A DNA stretch of 64,000 nt from Candidatus Aenigmatarchaeota archaeon (GCA_016187335.1 JACPJW010000001.1:316547-380546); one strand, 5' to 3'. Positions 34,208 to 43,562 are shown, numbered from the stretch's first letter. Program-made: numbers and translations. The notes: generated by a model from the letters alone, not told the origin.

Positions 34208-37200
34208 CTTCATCACAACTCTGTCGCCGGAACTGCCGTGGTACGTTATCTGCAGTTCTCCGCCGCACTCGCAGCTGCCTGACAAAGGCGGCCTTGAAAA
34301 GGATTTGGAGCATTTCTTGCACTCAAACCCTTCGTATCCTTCCAGCGTCTGGTTATAATCAACGCTTATCTCGTGCTTCATCTTTCTCTTGTTTCCGTTC
34401 ATGAGGTCGCCCAGGCTTATCTGCCTGCCTAATCCAAGCACCTCGCTTTTGTCTATCCCTAACGACATGAAAATCCTTTCCACAGGAGGGAAAACCTGGC
34501 TGTTGATGTAGTAGTCCGAATCTATGTGCAGGCTGTTTGTCCTGGTGTATTCCGGATCCTCTGCTCTTTTCGAAAGCATCTGGTTTCCGCGGATAATGAC
34601 GAAGCCGAGCCTGTCGCCTATTTTCGGCGGGCTGTGGGGGTTGCGCGCCTTCAGTTTCTTGGCCAGTTCGATGTGGGGAAGCATGCCTTCATAGGAGTCT
34701 ATGCTTTTTGTGACTCCCTTGACTATCGTCAGCTTCTCCAGCGGCACCCTGTTGCTGCGGAGGTCTTCAATGACAGCCCTTACTTTTTCTATCGCCTTCT
34801 GAAGGTCGCCCTCTTTTAAGATGGTTTCAATCACGTTTTCCATGATTTCTGGAACCAGCAGGCACCAGTCACGTCTCACCGTCTCGATTCCCTTCATCTC
34901 TATGTTGTCAACCCATCCGCTGTCCGTCATCTCGAACTTCCATCCTGCATACCGCTTTTTTGACAGGATGAGGAATGTCCTGTATATTTTCTCGAACTGC
35001 AGCTCCAGATGGCCTGGCAGGTTCTTTGTAACGTGCTCGGCGATTTTATCGCCTAGGTTCTTCGCTTCGTCCAGTTTTTTTATTTTTGTTTTCAAAAAGA
35101 TGCTGTCGGTGTCGCCGTAAACGACCTCAACGTCAAAATTTTTTTCTATGAGGTCCTTTGTTTTCATTATGTTCTCGCGGCCGTAGGCTGTTATAGCGTT
35201 AGCGACTTCGATGATGTAAAGCCGCGCCCGTATGTATCCGGTGTAGCCGTAGAACGAGTTATGCAGCACAATCCCCTGTGCTGTAACAAACATCTCTGTA
35301 TCGCGCACCGACAAATCATACACATAATCGGAAGAGGCGTAGCGTGATATTTCAGGTCTTTGGCCAAAGAGGTCGCCGGATATTATCTTATGTCCATGGG
35401 AGGTCTTTCTTCTTGATATGCGGTATAGCCCGTCGAAAGAGTTATGCTGCACGCCTCCTGTTTCTTTAAGCATGAGATTTAATTGCGCCGCCAGTTTTTT
35501 GCTGACCGTATTCATGCGGTGTGTTCCTGTGTTGCCGTCGCCGCTGTAATACCCGAGCATGAAAGCTGCCCGAATTCTGCTATTCGAGTTGAGTATAAAG
35601 TCCGGCACCTGTTTCGTATAAGAACCTGAACCGCATACGTGCCTGAAAAACAAATAAGCCAGCCTTGTGCCGATAGTGACATCCTTGTTGAATAAGCGTG
35701 CGTCATAGCCGAAACATTTTTTAATCAGGTGTTGAATGTGTGATGTATTCTGCCTGCTTTTATTGGCTATAGTCGTCCTGAACGAGTTGTTTCTCTTATA
35801 TGTGCTTCCTTCTGCGACAAACCATCCAAGCAGTTCGGCGAGGTCTTCTGTCACTTGTATGTTAACAGGAATTTTTCTCCGTCCTTGGCGAGGCCCTCCT
35901 ACTGCAATAAACGACTTCTCCGCTACGAATCTTGGCAGCCGGTGCACGGCTGTAATGGGGATTGTGTAGTAATTCGGCTCCTCCTGTGCGGCTATGAAAT
36001 CTTCATAAAAGCCTGCGAGTATTCTCCCGTCCTCGGTTGGCTCATAAACCGGCACAAGCCCGCAGTTGCCAACTGTCGTCAGGCCTGTCCTGTTGATAAG
36101 GATGCCCTCTGAACTTCTTAGTATGCGCCTCTCGACTGTTTTCTGCAGCGTTGCGGAATCAGCAGACTCGCTTAGCGCGGAAAGCATTTTCACCCTGTTT
36201 TCAATCCATTTTTTCTTGTTAAGTTGTAAATTCTTGGGAATGTACAGGTAAATATCTGCTGTCTCTTCTGCAGGCAGTGACTTCAAAAATTCCAGCCAGT
36301 TGAATGCTGCTTCTTTTTCCGGCAGCCTTATGCTCTTGACTTGGGCAATGATATCTTTTTCGGAGACGTCCTTGCCCCCTTTCTGGATAAGCCGCTTGAA
36401 CATGCTTTCTCTCTGGCGGTTGGAGCTTTTCCCTTCCATGACCATGATGCTGTGATCATCCGTTATCATTACCTCGCCCATTGGGGTCCTGATTTTTGTT
36501 AAATCTCCCTTGCTTTTGTGCCGTGATATTGCATATATCGGCTTGAAGCACGACTTATTTCCGTCAACACTTAATGTTTTCCATCCCTCCAGCTCTATAA
36601 CTTCCGTATTGCCAAGGTCTATAACAGCATGATTTTCTGAAAGCTCGTTGAAAAGTTCTTCTACTTCGCATACGCGCAGATTGCCTGATGGCTCCTTCAC
36701 AACTATGTCGGTGCCTGCATGAACGCTGTTCGACATGTCCTTTATCGCGAGCTGCTTGGCGTTAAGAATTCTTTTCTCTTCCCCTTTCGCCTGTTTCATT
36801 TTCCTCTTCGTCGCCGCCCTTGTTTCCATGAGTTTCGTCAGCAGCATCGGCATTATTCCCTCCCTTGCAGCATGATATACGAACTCCGCGCCGTTCGGGG
36901 CCCTTATCGTTTTCATTCCTTCTGTTTTTTTCATGAGCAATGTATCCGGCGATACGTTGAACGTTCTCATTACGGAAGGATAAAGCGACTTGAAGTCCAG
37001 CACGAGCACGCATCCTTCCGAGTGCAGTCCTCTTCCCGGCTCAAGGACGGTGGCTCCTTTTATTCCTTCCTTGTCGCGGCTTTTCCCCCTCTTGTTGAGC
37101 TCTTTCTGTGACGGCTTGGGCGGCATGACGTAGTTGCGCTCCCTCATTTCATGCATGATCATCGTCTCTACCCGCATTGACTGCCCGCCGAAGCAGTCCT

Positions 37201-38353
37201 GCAAAAGCAAGCCGGAAATTTTAGCCAGCTCGACAAACTTGTCGAGCATCCCTTTTTCTAGAACCAGCCGGAGCGACAGCAGCGCGTCCTTTTTGGAATA
37301 TTCAATGAACCTGCTCAGCTGCTCCCTGTTTCCGTTCCAGAGTTCCGGCATTTCGCCGTATTTCACGTCAAGTTTTTCCTCGTTCAGAAGCGCCTTGGCT
37401 ATCGTATCCAGGTTGTATCTGTGGAATTTCACCCACGGGTCCCTGCGGAGTATCTGGTAAGGGTCGAGGACAATCCTGCCCGGAACGTGGGTTTCCTGTG
37501 ACATCCCCACTTGCCTTGAGAAGGCTTGCTTGTCTTTGACCCTGCCTATCGTCGCGCTCAGCCCGAGTTTTTTCATCCTGTCAAGAAGGTACGGTATGTC
37601 AAAGGAATTGATGTTGTATCCTGTTATCACGTCAGGGTCGAACTCGTCTATTATTTTCATGAACCCCTCTATCATTTCATTCTCATTTACAAACCCCGCG
37701 GCGCCTTCTTCGGTGACCGGCTTCGCGACAAGGACGAGGGTTTTCCTGCCTTTGTATTCCGGTTCAAAGGCGAGCGATATCATTACTATGGGATCCTTCT
37801 TCGCGTCCAGGGGCTTTGTCGTGTCCGTAGGCACGCATTCAATGTCAAATGCCATGAAGCGCAGTTTTGCGTTTTCGTCTTTCTGGAATTCCTTTACGCT
37901 GTCCGCGAAATATGTCAGTGTTTTTACGGTTCCTGAAGCCGTCTTTTCCCCGTCAGCCTCGACCCATGACATTCCGTGGATTTTCTTGTCAATAAGAAAC
38001 CTGTATTTGAACATTATGTCTGCTTCGTAGCATTCTTCTGCTATGCCGTCCGCGACAAGCCTTTCCCGGAGCATCGGAACGTCCTGGGGGTTGTACGCGA
38101 TTATTTTCAGCAGCTTTGTCGCGGCCTCGCTGTAGCCGAGGGGGATGGATTTCTCTGTCCACTCGACCTGCTTTATCTCTTTTATGTCTTTTATTTTATG
38201 CAGCTGCTCCTCGTTTACCTTTATGTAGAAATAGGGGCTGTGCCTGTCGTAAAGGGCGCATACTGAATTGCCTTTGTCCGTCCTCCCGAACATCCTTACT
38301 ATCGGCCTGTTCCCGGAGAATATGTAGTCTACGTCTAGCAGCTGGAAAAGCAT
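34205..38353 (-). CDS. polB: family B DNA polymerase containing an intein
   Basis: 1382 residues as translated; removing the 490-residue intein leaves about 892. The start is taken at MLFQLLDVDYIFSGNRP; an earlier Met adds eight residues. Exonuclease motifs: FDIECVP (about 170), NINSFDIPYL (about 248) and YSKKDALLSL (about 351). Polymerase motifs: DFKSLYPSVM (A), KDMSN|SFYGYTGY (B, split by the intein) and YGDTDSIF (C). The C-terminus has cysteines in CKKCSKSF and CECGGE, a zinc-binding tail seen in PolB of several archaea. All catalytic acids are kept, so an active proofreading polymerase is expected after splicing. Confidence 0.96.
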   Translation of the reverse strand: MLFQLLDVDYIFSGNRPIVRMFGRTDKGNSVCALYDRHSPYFYIKVNEEQLHKIKDIKEIKQVEWTEKSIPLGYSEAATKLLKIIAYNPQDVPMLRERLVADGIAEECYEADIMFKYRFLIDKKIHGMSWVEADGEKTASGTVKTLTYFADSVKEFQKDENAKLRFMAFDIECVPTDTTKPLDAKKDPIVMISLAFEPEYKGRKTLVLVAKPVTEEGAAGFVNENEMIEGFMKIIDEFDPDVITGYNINSFDIPYLLDRMKKLGLSATIGRVKDKQAFSRQVGMSQETHVPGRIVLDPYQILRRDPWVKFHRYNLDTIAKALLNEEKLDVKYGEMPELWNGNREQLSRFIEYSKKDALLSLRLVLEKGMLDKFVELAKISGLLLQDCFGGQSMRVETMIMHEMRERNYVMPPKPSQKELNKRGKSRDKEGIKGATVLEPGRGLHSEGCVLVLDFKSLYPSVMRTFNVSPDTLLMKKTEGMKTIRAPNGAEFVYHAAREGIMPMLLTKLMETRAATKRKMKQAKGEEKRILNAKQLAIKDMSNSVHAGTDIVVKEPSGNLRVCEVEELFNELSENHAVIDLGNTEVIELEGWKTLSVDGNKSCFKPIYAISRHKSKGDLTKIRTPMGEVMITDDHSIMVMEGKSSNRQRESMFKRLIQKGGKDVSEKDIIAQVKSIRLPEKEAAFNWLEFLKSLPAEETADIYLYIPKNLQLNKKKWIENRVKMLSALSESADSATLQKTVERRILRSSEGILINRTGLTTVGNCGLVPVYEPTEDGRILAGFYEDFIAAQEEPNYYTIPITAVHRLPRFVAEKSFIAVGGPRQGRRKIPVNIQVTEDLAELLGWFVAEGSTYKRNNSFRTTIANKSRQNTSHIQHLIKKCFGYDARLFNKDVTIGTRLAYLFFRHVCGSGSYTKQVPDFILNSNSRIRAAFMLGYYSGDGNTGTHRMNTVSKKLAAQLNLMLKETGGVQHNSFDGLYRISRRKTSHGHKIISGDLFGQRPEISRYASSDYVYDLSVRDTEMFVTAQGIVLHNSFYGYTGYIRARLYIIEVANAITAYGRENIMKTKDLIEKNFDVEVVYGDTDSIFLKTKIKKLDEAKNLGDKIAEHVTKNLPGHLELQFEKIYRTFLILSKKRYAGWKFEMTDSGWVDNIEMKGIETVRRDWCLLVPEIMENVIETILKEGDLQKAIEKVRAVIEDLRSNRVPLEKLTIVKGVTKSIDSYEGMLPHIELAKKLKARNPHSPPKIGDRLGFVIIRGNQMLSKRAEDPEYTRTNSLHIDSDYYINSQVFPPVERIFMSLGIDKSEVLGLGRQISLGDLMNGNKRKMKHEISVDYNQTLEGYEGFECKKCSKSFSRPPLSGSCECGGELQITYHGSSGDRVVMK
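35258..36727 (-). mobile_element. intein with LAGLIDADG homing endonuclease in PolB
   Basis: 490 residues, from Ser1 (SVHAGTDIVV) after KDMSN to the terminal GIVLHN before SFYGY. The splicing residues are complete: Ser at position 1, penultimate His, last Asn and Ser as the +1 extein residue. A LAGLIDADG endonuclease lies in the second half: LLGWFVAEG near residue 296 and MLGYYSGDG near 388, each keeping its acidic residue, so it may still be active. It occupies polymerase motif B, a known intein site in archaeal PolB. TGNTGTHRMNTVSKKLA follows in the endonuclease domain. Confidence 0.93.
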
Positions 38354-38467
38354 GAACCCCACCCATGAAAAATACAAAGTCTTCTTTCCTGGCCTTATTT
38401 TTTTCAGCTAAAGTATTAGTTGCAGGATATTTATTTGTTGTTGAACATAAAATAGTTGCTTCTCGCC

Positions 38468-39556
38468 TTATCCGATGGTTGCCTGCTGGAATTCCCTTGT
38501 TGAAAAGTCAACGACCACGGGCAGGAACCTCGTCAGCAGGGACCCGGAACTGAGTATTGTAACCGACTTGTAATTGCTGACGTGCGGCTCGTGTGTGTGG
38601 CCGTAATGGACTATGTCAGGGATTTCTTCAAGAACAAGGCTGTCTTCCTTCATCGATATTTTCGGCTTTCCCAGATGCCTTTTTTTCAGCATCGACAGGC
38701 TGTACTTGTGCAAAAGGAGTATTTTTATGCCGTTTATCTCTATCATCGCCGGGTTCGACAGCGATATTATGTTCCTGTTTCTGTACTTTACCGGCGCCGC
38801 AGGGTAATTCTTCGACTCCATCTCGCCGGGTATTGCGATGACCGTCTTGTTGTAGCAGTGAGTTTCCACGGCTTTCTCAAAGGCCTCTTTGTCGCCTATG
38901 TCTCCTGCAACAAACAGGTATTCTATGCCCTGCTGCCCGAACCATTTCATGAATTTTTCAAAGTCCGACAGCGGCGCCTCTTCCAGGTGAAGGTCGCTGA
39001 CGAAGCACGCCCTTCCGCTGCCTTTCGCCGGCTGCCTGAGCGGCATGTCCGGGTAGAATACCTGCTTCCCGTAAATTACCTTTCCTGCCGATATGCCCTT
39101 GATTGCCACGACATCGTCCTGCTCCAGGTCGCCGACATCCTCGAAAATAACCGGCATTGTGGACGTCATGTCCTCCAGCTCCACGAGGAATTTTTCTTCC
39201 TCCTGCCTGATTTCCTTGACTATGCCTATTACAAAAACTTCCTTCCTGCTGTTGTCCACCTTGTTCAGGGACGTGAAGTCCCTGCCTATTCTGCTCAGGA
39301 TTATTTCCTGCATTTTCCTGTACTTGTCCCTGTAAAAGGCGATAAAATCCTCCGTGGTTATCTCCTTGGGCAGCGAAGTTATGTTTTTGATTACCCTGAG
39401 AGCCGGCTGGACAAACTCCTTTTCTGTTATTATGATCCCCGGATAATTTTTCTCCAGGAACTCCGCTATGTCCTTGTCTTCAAGGAACTGCAGGGCCGTC
39501 GGGCTGAGCAGCTTGCCTTTTTTAAGAAATTCGTGGATTATTTTTTCCTTCGACAT
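38468..39556 (-). CDS. polD1: DNA polymerase D small subunit (DP1)
   Basis: 362 residues, short for DP1 (often 450-700). After an N-terminal helical region comes an OB fold (EVFVIGIVKEI) and a calcineurin-type phosphoesterase domain: FVSDLHLEEAP (motif I), FVAGDIGDKEAF (II), then IPGEMES where GNHD is usual, LLHKYS, and YGHTHEPH at the end. So motifs I, II and V are kept, but the Asn-His pair of the GNHD motif is gone. The large subunit DP2 is not in the window. It lies between PolB and Orc1/Cdc6 on the same strand. Confidence 0.9.
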   Translation of the reverse strand: MSKEKIIHEFLKKGKLLSPTALQFLEDKDIAEFLEKNYPGIIITEKEFVQPALRVIKNITSLPKEITTEDFIAFYRDKYRKMQEIILSRIGRDFTSLNKVDNSRKEVFVIGIVKEIRQEEEKFLVELEDMTSTMPVIFEDVGDLEQDDVVAIKGISAGKVIYGKQVFYPDMPLRQPAKGSGRACFVSDLHLEEAPLSDFEKFMKWFGQQGIEYLFVAGDIGDKEAFEKAVETHCYNKTVIAIPGEMESKNYPAAPVKYRNRNIISLSNPAMIEINGIKILLLHKYSLSMLKKRHLGKPKISMKEDSLVLEEIPDIVHYGHTHEPHVSNYKSVTILSSGSLLTRFLPVVVDFSTREFQQATIG

Positions 39557-39627
39557 ATATAGCACGCCTGCAAGCAATTGTTTGTTATGTATGCAGAACC
39601 TTTCGTTTTTCCGGGCTGTACGCTGTT

Positions 39628-40851
39628 TTAGTTTCCGAGTCTTTCAACAAGCATACTGTTAACCCTTTGGAGTATTGTGTCGTTTATGGCAAGGACTACT
39701 TCCCTTGTGCGGCCGTACCTGCCTTTCGAGATTACCTTCGCTGTTATCACGCCCAGCATGTCCAGTTCCCCGATGAGGTCGCTTACCCTGCGCTGCGTCA
39801 GCGTTTTCAGGTTGTTCCTGGCGCATACTTCCTTGTACATTTCGTATATGTCGCCTGTGAGCATCCTGGTGTCAGCCCACTTTTTCTGGCTGCCGTATTT
39901 CTCCTGCAGCTTTATTATTGAATACATCACCGCCTGCGACTGCTTTGGCTGTAGTTTAATTGTTTCTGTGACGCGGTCCATGTCTATTTTTTCTTCGGCG
40001 AGCTCTACGTGCTTGTAGGTTATCTGGCTGTCGCCCAGTCTTTCCGCAACCTCGCCGGCAACGCGCAGGAGGTCAATGGCCCTTCGTGCGTCTCCGTGCT
40101 CCTGGGCGGCCATGGCAGCGCACATGCTTATTATTTCCTCGCTTATTGTGTCCTCAATAACACCTTCGGAAACGCGCTGCGCCAGGATGTCCTTGAGCTG
40201 CAGGGCGTCGTATGGCTTGAATATAATCTCTTCGTCGCTCAGGGATGACTTGATCCGTGCGTCAAGATTGTCCCTGAAAGAAAGGTCGTTAGTTATGCCC
40301 ACAAGCGTTATCGTCGCGTTTTTCATCTCCCCGTTGACGCGCGTCAGGTTGTATAGAAAATCGTCGCCTATTTTCTTGTAAAGGCTGTCTATCTCGTCAA
40401 GGACGAGGATGATTGTCTGCTTTTTTTCGTCAATTTTCTCGAAGAATCTGCGGTAAAGCAGGTGTGTCGGAAGGCCTGTTTCCGGAACGAATTCGCCTAT
40501 TTCCTTGAGCAGCTGCGCCAGAAGGCGGTATTCCGTGTCGGATACTTTCTTCATCTTGCAGTTGATATATACGGTCCTGATCCCCCTGCCTTTGCTTATT
40601 TCCTCCAGTTGCGACAGCACATACCTTATGGATATCGTCTTCCCGGTGCCGACAGTGCCGTAGATAAAAAGATTGCTGGGCTGGTATCCGCGAAGCGCCG
40701 GGGCAAGGATGTTTGATATTGACTTTATTTCCTCCTCTCTGTGGGGGATTTTGCTTGGCATAAAAGAAGACGTCAGTGCCTTTTTGTTTTTGAAAATGCT
40801 TTCCTTTTCGACAAAACGCAAGAATATGTTGTCTTTCTTAGTGACCTGCAC
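39628..40851 (-). CDS. orc1: replication initiator Orc1/Cdc6
   Basis: 407 residues. AAA+ motifs: IYGTVGTGKTISIR (Walker A), ILVLDEIDSLY (Walker B), LVGITNDLSFRD (sensor 1), HGDARRAIDLLR (sensor 2), then a C-terminal winged helix (LTQRRVSDLIGELDMLGVI). KIPHREEEI before the ATPase core is the usual Orc1 signature. It begins with GTG preceded by a GGTGTGGTG tract. It binds origin DNA and loads MCM. The adjacent AT-rich gap upstream is the natural place for its target origin. Confidence 0.95.
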   Translation of the reverse strand: MQVTKKDNIFLRFVEKESIFKNKKALTSSFMPSKIPHREEEIKSISNILAPALRGYQPSNLFIYGTVGTGKTISIRYVLSQLEEISKGRGIRTVYINCKMKKVSDTEYRLLAQLLKEIGEFVPETGLPTHLLYRRFFEKIDEKKQTIILVLDEIDSLYKKIGDDFLYNLTRVNGEMKNATITLVGITNDLSFRDNLDARIKSSLSDEEIIFKPYDALQLKDILAQRVSEGVIEDTISEEIISMCAAMAAQEHGDARRAIDLLRVAGEVAERLGDSQITYKHVELAEEKIDMDRVTETIKLQPKQSQAVMYSIIKLQEKYGSQKKWADTRMLTGDIYEMYKEVCARNNLKTLTQRRVSDLIGELDMLGVITAKVISKGRYGRTREVVLAINDTILQRVNSMLVERLGN

Positions 40852-41479
40852 TTACACCACACCCCTTAAACCCAAATCAGAAACAAACCACAGTAAATTC
40901 GCGGTTTGTTTCACATCCATTTCATATGGAAGTTCTTTTATTATTAACATCGTCGTTTATAAGTATTGTTGCAGAAGAAATATAGGTTTGACAAAATATA
41001 TTTTCTAAAAATCTATACATACCCCTTCATTTCTCATGGAAACCCCCATATAAAATATATTGATAACATCGTTATAAGAAAGAAAGGTATGTGTCATTTC
41101 CAATTTTTTCCTAAATTTTAGTATTTCCACACGAAACGCCTCCATGAGAAACTATGGAGTAGGTAACCTCACCTTCTTTTGGAAGTTTCACAAACAAATT
41201 ATAACACAGTTATACGAGTGGAAATGTAGTTTAACTAACACGATTTTAACAACACAGTAAGGGACGACACCAGAAGAAATAAAGTCTTTATGCACTTCAT
41301 ATTTTTTGGGGTTTTAGGTATTTTTTGAACATCGTTTGAAATATAATTTTATTACTTAAAAATAAGTAAATTTCAAAATTTCTATGCTTTAGTAGGATAA
41401 TTATATTTTGCATGGTTTTTATGTCAACTGCTTCAAGTAGAGTTTCAAGCGGAACTTCTATTATTTTGCACAATGTTAA
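40852..41479. other. candidate replication origin (AT-rich non-coding gap)
   Basis: 628 bp without a convincing gene, next to orc1 on its upstream side. It holds a 10-bp inverted repeat (40880-40912), several GGAAAC/TTTCC-type segments (near 41037, 41094, 41127, 41180 and 41216) reminiscent of origin recognition boxes with short C tracts (GGAAACCCCC near 41037), three AACATCGT copies (40946, 41065, 41328) and an AT-rich stretch at about 41339-41420 that could unwind. Archaeal origins usually lie beside orc1/cdc6. No box is a full match to a known consensus by eye. Confidence 0.5.
40880..40912. repeat. inverted repeat upstream of orc1
   Basis: GAAACAAACC and GGTTTGTTTC, a perfect 10-bp inverted repeat with a 13-bp spacer, 29 bp before the orc1 start. 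Position and symmetry suit an origin recognition box pair or an operator for autoregulation of orc1. Confidence 0.6.
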
Positions 41480-41872
41480 TTATTCAGCCAGCTCAAACTT
41501 CACGCCGTAGAGAATCAGACCGCTTTCGTCTTCTTCCGTGTGCTTCCTGAAAACCGCCCTGACGCGTTTCCCTATCTCCAGCCCTTCGTCATCAACGATT
41601 TCAGCAGCTATCATGGGGCCCTCGTCTAACCTTATCAAGGCTACATTGTAAGGCCCGTTAAAACCGGCAGGGCCGACATGAATTCTGGTATAACTCTCTA
41701 TTTTACCGGAGCCGCTGAACTGCACAGGAGCAAGGCTTGCTGAGCTGCACCCAGGGCATACGCTGCGCCCCGGGAACTGGTTTTCGCCGCAGCCGTTGCA
41801 CTTTGTGCCTATTAACGAGTACTTGCCTTTCCTGATTCTCCAGTGCATCGGTACGGATGAACGGTGCGGCAT
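41480..41872 (-). CDS. DUF35 OB-fold/zinc-ribbon acyl-CoA-binding protein
   Basis: 130 residues. A rubredoxin-like zinc site, CNGCG and CPGC (about residues 25-42), precedes an OB fold starting at GSGKIESYTRIHVGP. In archaea this protein bridges acetoacetyl-CoA thiolase and HMG-CoA synthase in a channelling complex. Here it is the last gene of the operon with both enzymes, which supports that role. MHWRIRKGKYSLIG is the typical family start; the ORF opens eight codons earlier. Confidence 0.9.
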   Translation of the reverse strand: MPHRSSVPMHWRIRKGKYSLIGTKCNGCGENQFPGRSVCPGCSSASLAPVQFSGSGKIESYTRIHVGPAGFNGPYNVALIRLDEGPMIAAEIVDDEGLEIGKRVRAVFRKHTEEDESGLILYGVKFELAE

Positions 41873-41885
41873 ATTAATTAATCAC

Positions 41886-42158
41886 CTATAACTCCATGTG
41901 GACAAGCCCGTCAGCAGAGAGGGACATAGGAATACGATAAGTAGCCGGATGTCTAATCCCCATAGTTTCACACATTCTGTATATTTTACTCAAATCTTTG
42001 CTGATTGCAACGTACATTCTACTACCATTTGCTTTGATCCCTACCCAATATCCAGGAAAAGCATCTCTAAGGAAAGCATCATGAAAACTAAGCCAAGTAA
42101 ATTCTTTCCCATCTTCGCTGGCAGATACCGGCCTTTCGGGTGTTGTTATAAAAACCAT
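41886..42158 (-). CDS. unknown small protein within the mevalonate operon
   Basis: 90 residues from the ATG at 42158, two bases before the thiolase stop on one side and 13 before the DUF35 gene on the other. No recognised family. It has an aromatic-rich middle (FTWLSFHDAFLRDAFPGYWVG) and a Met-rich C-terminus. It is more AT-rich than the enzymes around it. The tight spacing shows co-transcription and probably coupled translation. A GTG three codons upstream is also possible. Confidence 0.5.
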   Translation of the reverse strand: MVFITTPERPVSASEDGKEFTWLSFHDAFLRDAFPGYWVGIKANGSRMYVAISKDLSKIYRMCETMGIRHPATYRIPMSLSADGLVHMEL

Positions 42159-42159
42159 T

Positions 42160-43326
42160 CTATGCACCTTTCAATTCATTGCCCAAAATATTCACGACGG
42201 CCGTCGCTCCCGAGCCGCCGACGTTCAGGTTCATGCCTGTTTTTGCTCCCTTTATCTGGTTGATGGAATCGCCGCGCAGCTGCCTTACAATATCGCATAT
42301 CTGCCTCACGCCCGTGGCTCCTACCGGATGGCCTATTGACTTCAATCCGCCCGTAGTGTTTACAGGTATTTCTCCGTCCAAAGCAGCAGCGCCGCTTTCA
42401 ACGAATTTTCCGCCCCTGCCAGGCTCGCAGAAGCCTAAAGCCTCCAAAGAAATTATCTCATTTATCGAAAAGCAGTCATGTACCTCGGCGACGTCCATGT
42501 GCTTCGCCGACAGACCCGTCTTTTCATAAGCTTTCTTCGCTGCCATCTTCGCCGCCTGCATTTCCACGATGCTTTTTCGGTCATGAAGCGCAACGGCGTC
42601 GTTTGCCTGCTCGCTTGCCAGTATCCATACAGGATTTTCAAATTGCTTGGCCAGCTTATCGCTCACGAGCAGGGCAGCCGCGGCACCGTCGGTTATAGGC
42701 GAGCAGTCCAGCAGGCGAAGCGGGTCAGCCACAACCGAAGAATTCAAGACATCTTCCAGCGTCACGGCCATATTGAACTGCGCGTAAGGATTGTTTTTTC
42801 CGTTGGAGTGGTTCTGGACCGAAACCATTGCTAATTGCTCCCTTGTTGTCCCGAATTTATGCATGTGCGCCCTTGCCATCAGCGCGTACAAGCCGGCGAA
42901 AGTCAGGCCGATTCCTGCCTCCCATTCCTGGTCGCCTGCAGCGGCCAGGGTCATTGACACTTCATCGTTAGCGAGGTCCGTCATCTTTTCAACGCCAACA
43001 ACAAGCGCGGCATCGGCATTTCCGGATTTTATATCAAGGTACGCCGAACGCAAAGCCACGCTTCCTGATGCGCACGCAGCCTCGCATCTTACGGCAGGGA
43101 TATGCGGAATACCTAGGTTGTCGGCAATAAGCGCACCCAGATGCTCCTGGCCGAGAAAGCGGCCTGCGGACATGTTTCCGATGTAAAGCGACTGGACAAT
43201 GCCGGCTTCGGCTTTAGCGTCGCCAAGCGCGGCAGCCGCGGCTTTAACGCCCAGGTCACGGAGCGAGTGTTCCCAGAGCTCGCCGAACTTCGTCTGCCCG
43301 ACGCCCACAACAGCTACGTTGGTCAT
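42160..43326 (-). CDS. acetyl-CoA C-acetyltransferase (archaeal thiolase)
   Basis: 388 residues. VAVVGVGQTKFGEL is the archaeal thiolase/SCPx start. The nucleophile Cys is in VRCEAACASGSVAL. HDCFSINEI (HxC) and GLKSIGHPVGATG complete the active site. It condenses two acetyl-CoA to acetoacetyl-CoA, which in archaea is passed directly to HMG-CoA synthase through the DUF35 bridge. The three partners are co-transcribed here. Confidence 0.93.
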   Translation of the reverse strand: MTNVAVVGVGQTKFGELWEHSLRDLGVKAAAAALGDAKAEAGIVQSLYIGNMSAGRFLGQEHLGALIADNLGIPHIPAVRCEAACASGSVALRSAYLDIKSGNADAALVVGVEKMTDLANDEVSMTLAAAGDQEWEAGIGLTFAGLYALMARAHMHKFGTTREQLAMVSVQNHSNGKNNPYAQFNMAVTLEDVLNSSVVADPLRLLDCSPITDGAAAALLVSDKLAKQFENPVWILASEQANDAVALHDRKSIVEMQAAKMAAKKAYEKTGLSAKHMDVAEVHDCFSINEIISLEALGFCEPGRGGKFVESGAAALDGEIPVNTTGGLKSIGHPVGATGVRQICDIVRQLRGDSINQIKGAKTGMNLNVGGSGATAVVNILGNELKGA

Positions 43327-43328
43327 GA

Positions 43329-43559
43329 TTAAGACACCATTCTTCTGAAATAATCAAGTAAAACACGAATCCGGGTTCTCCGAGGGATTGTATATCTTAC
43401 ATCTATTTCATCGTTGAAAGACCCGTCAGGATTCAGATAAACGCTGTAAGTTACGCCGAATCCACCGTAATTATAAGTCCGTTTCTCGCAGCATCTCCCA
43501 GAACTTATCACAGTTGTATCACGACTGCCTAATACACGCGCAAGTTTTTCTTTTGCCAT
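43329..43559 (-). CDS. unknown small protein within the mevalonate operon
   Basis: 76 residues, between HMG-CoA synthase (three-base gap) and thiolase (two-base gap). No recognised family. The middle has SSGRCCEKRTYNYGGFGVTYSV with a vicinal Cys pair, followed by an acidic stretch and a basic end (IPRRTRIRVLLDYFRRM). No membrane segment. It could be a beta-rich adaptor. The spacing makes it part of the operon. Confidence 0.5.
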   Translation of the reverse strand: MAKEKLARVLGSRDTTVISSGRCCEKRTYNYGGFGVTYSVYLNPDGSFNDEIDVRYTIPRRTRIRVLLDYFRRMVS

Positions 43560-43562
43560 TTA

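Noticed and set aside
34205-38353. PolB inactivated by an insertion
   Set aside because: The interruption is in frame, has all splice residues and joins a perfect polymerase motif B when removed, so it is an intein.
38582-39562. Long plus-strand open frame (326 codons) opposite the DP1 gene
   Set aside because: It is a mirror of the DP1 coding strand with no recognisable motif, and DP1 itself is certain. Codon composition explains the open frame.
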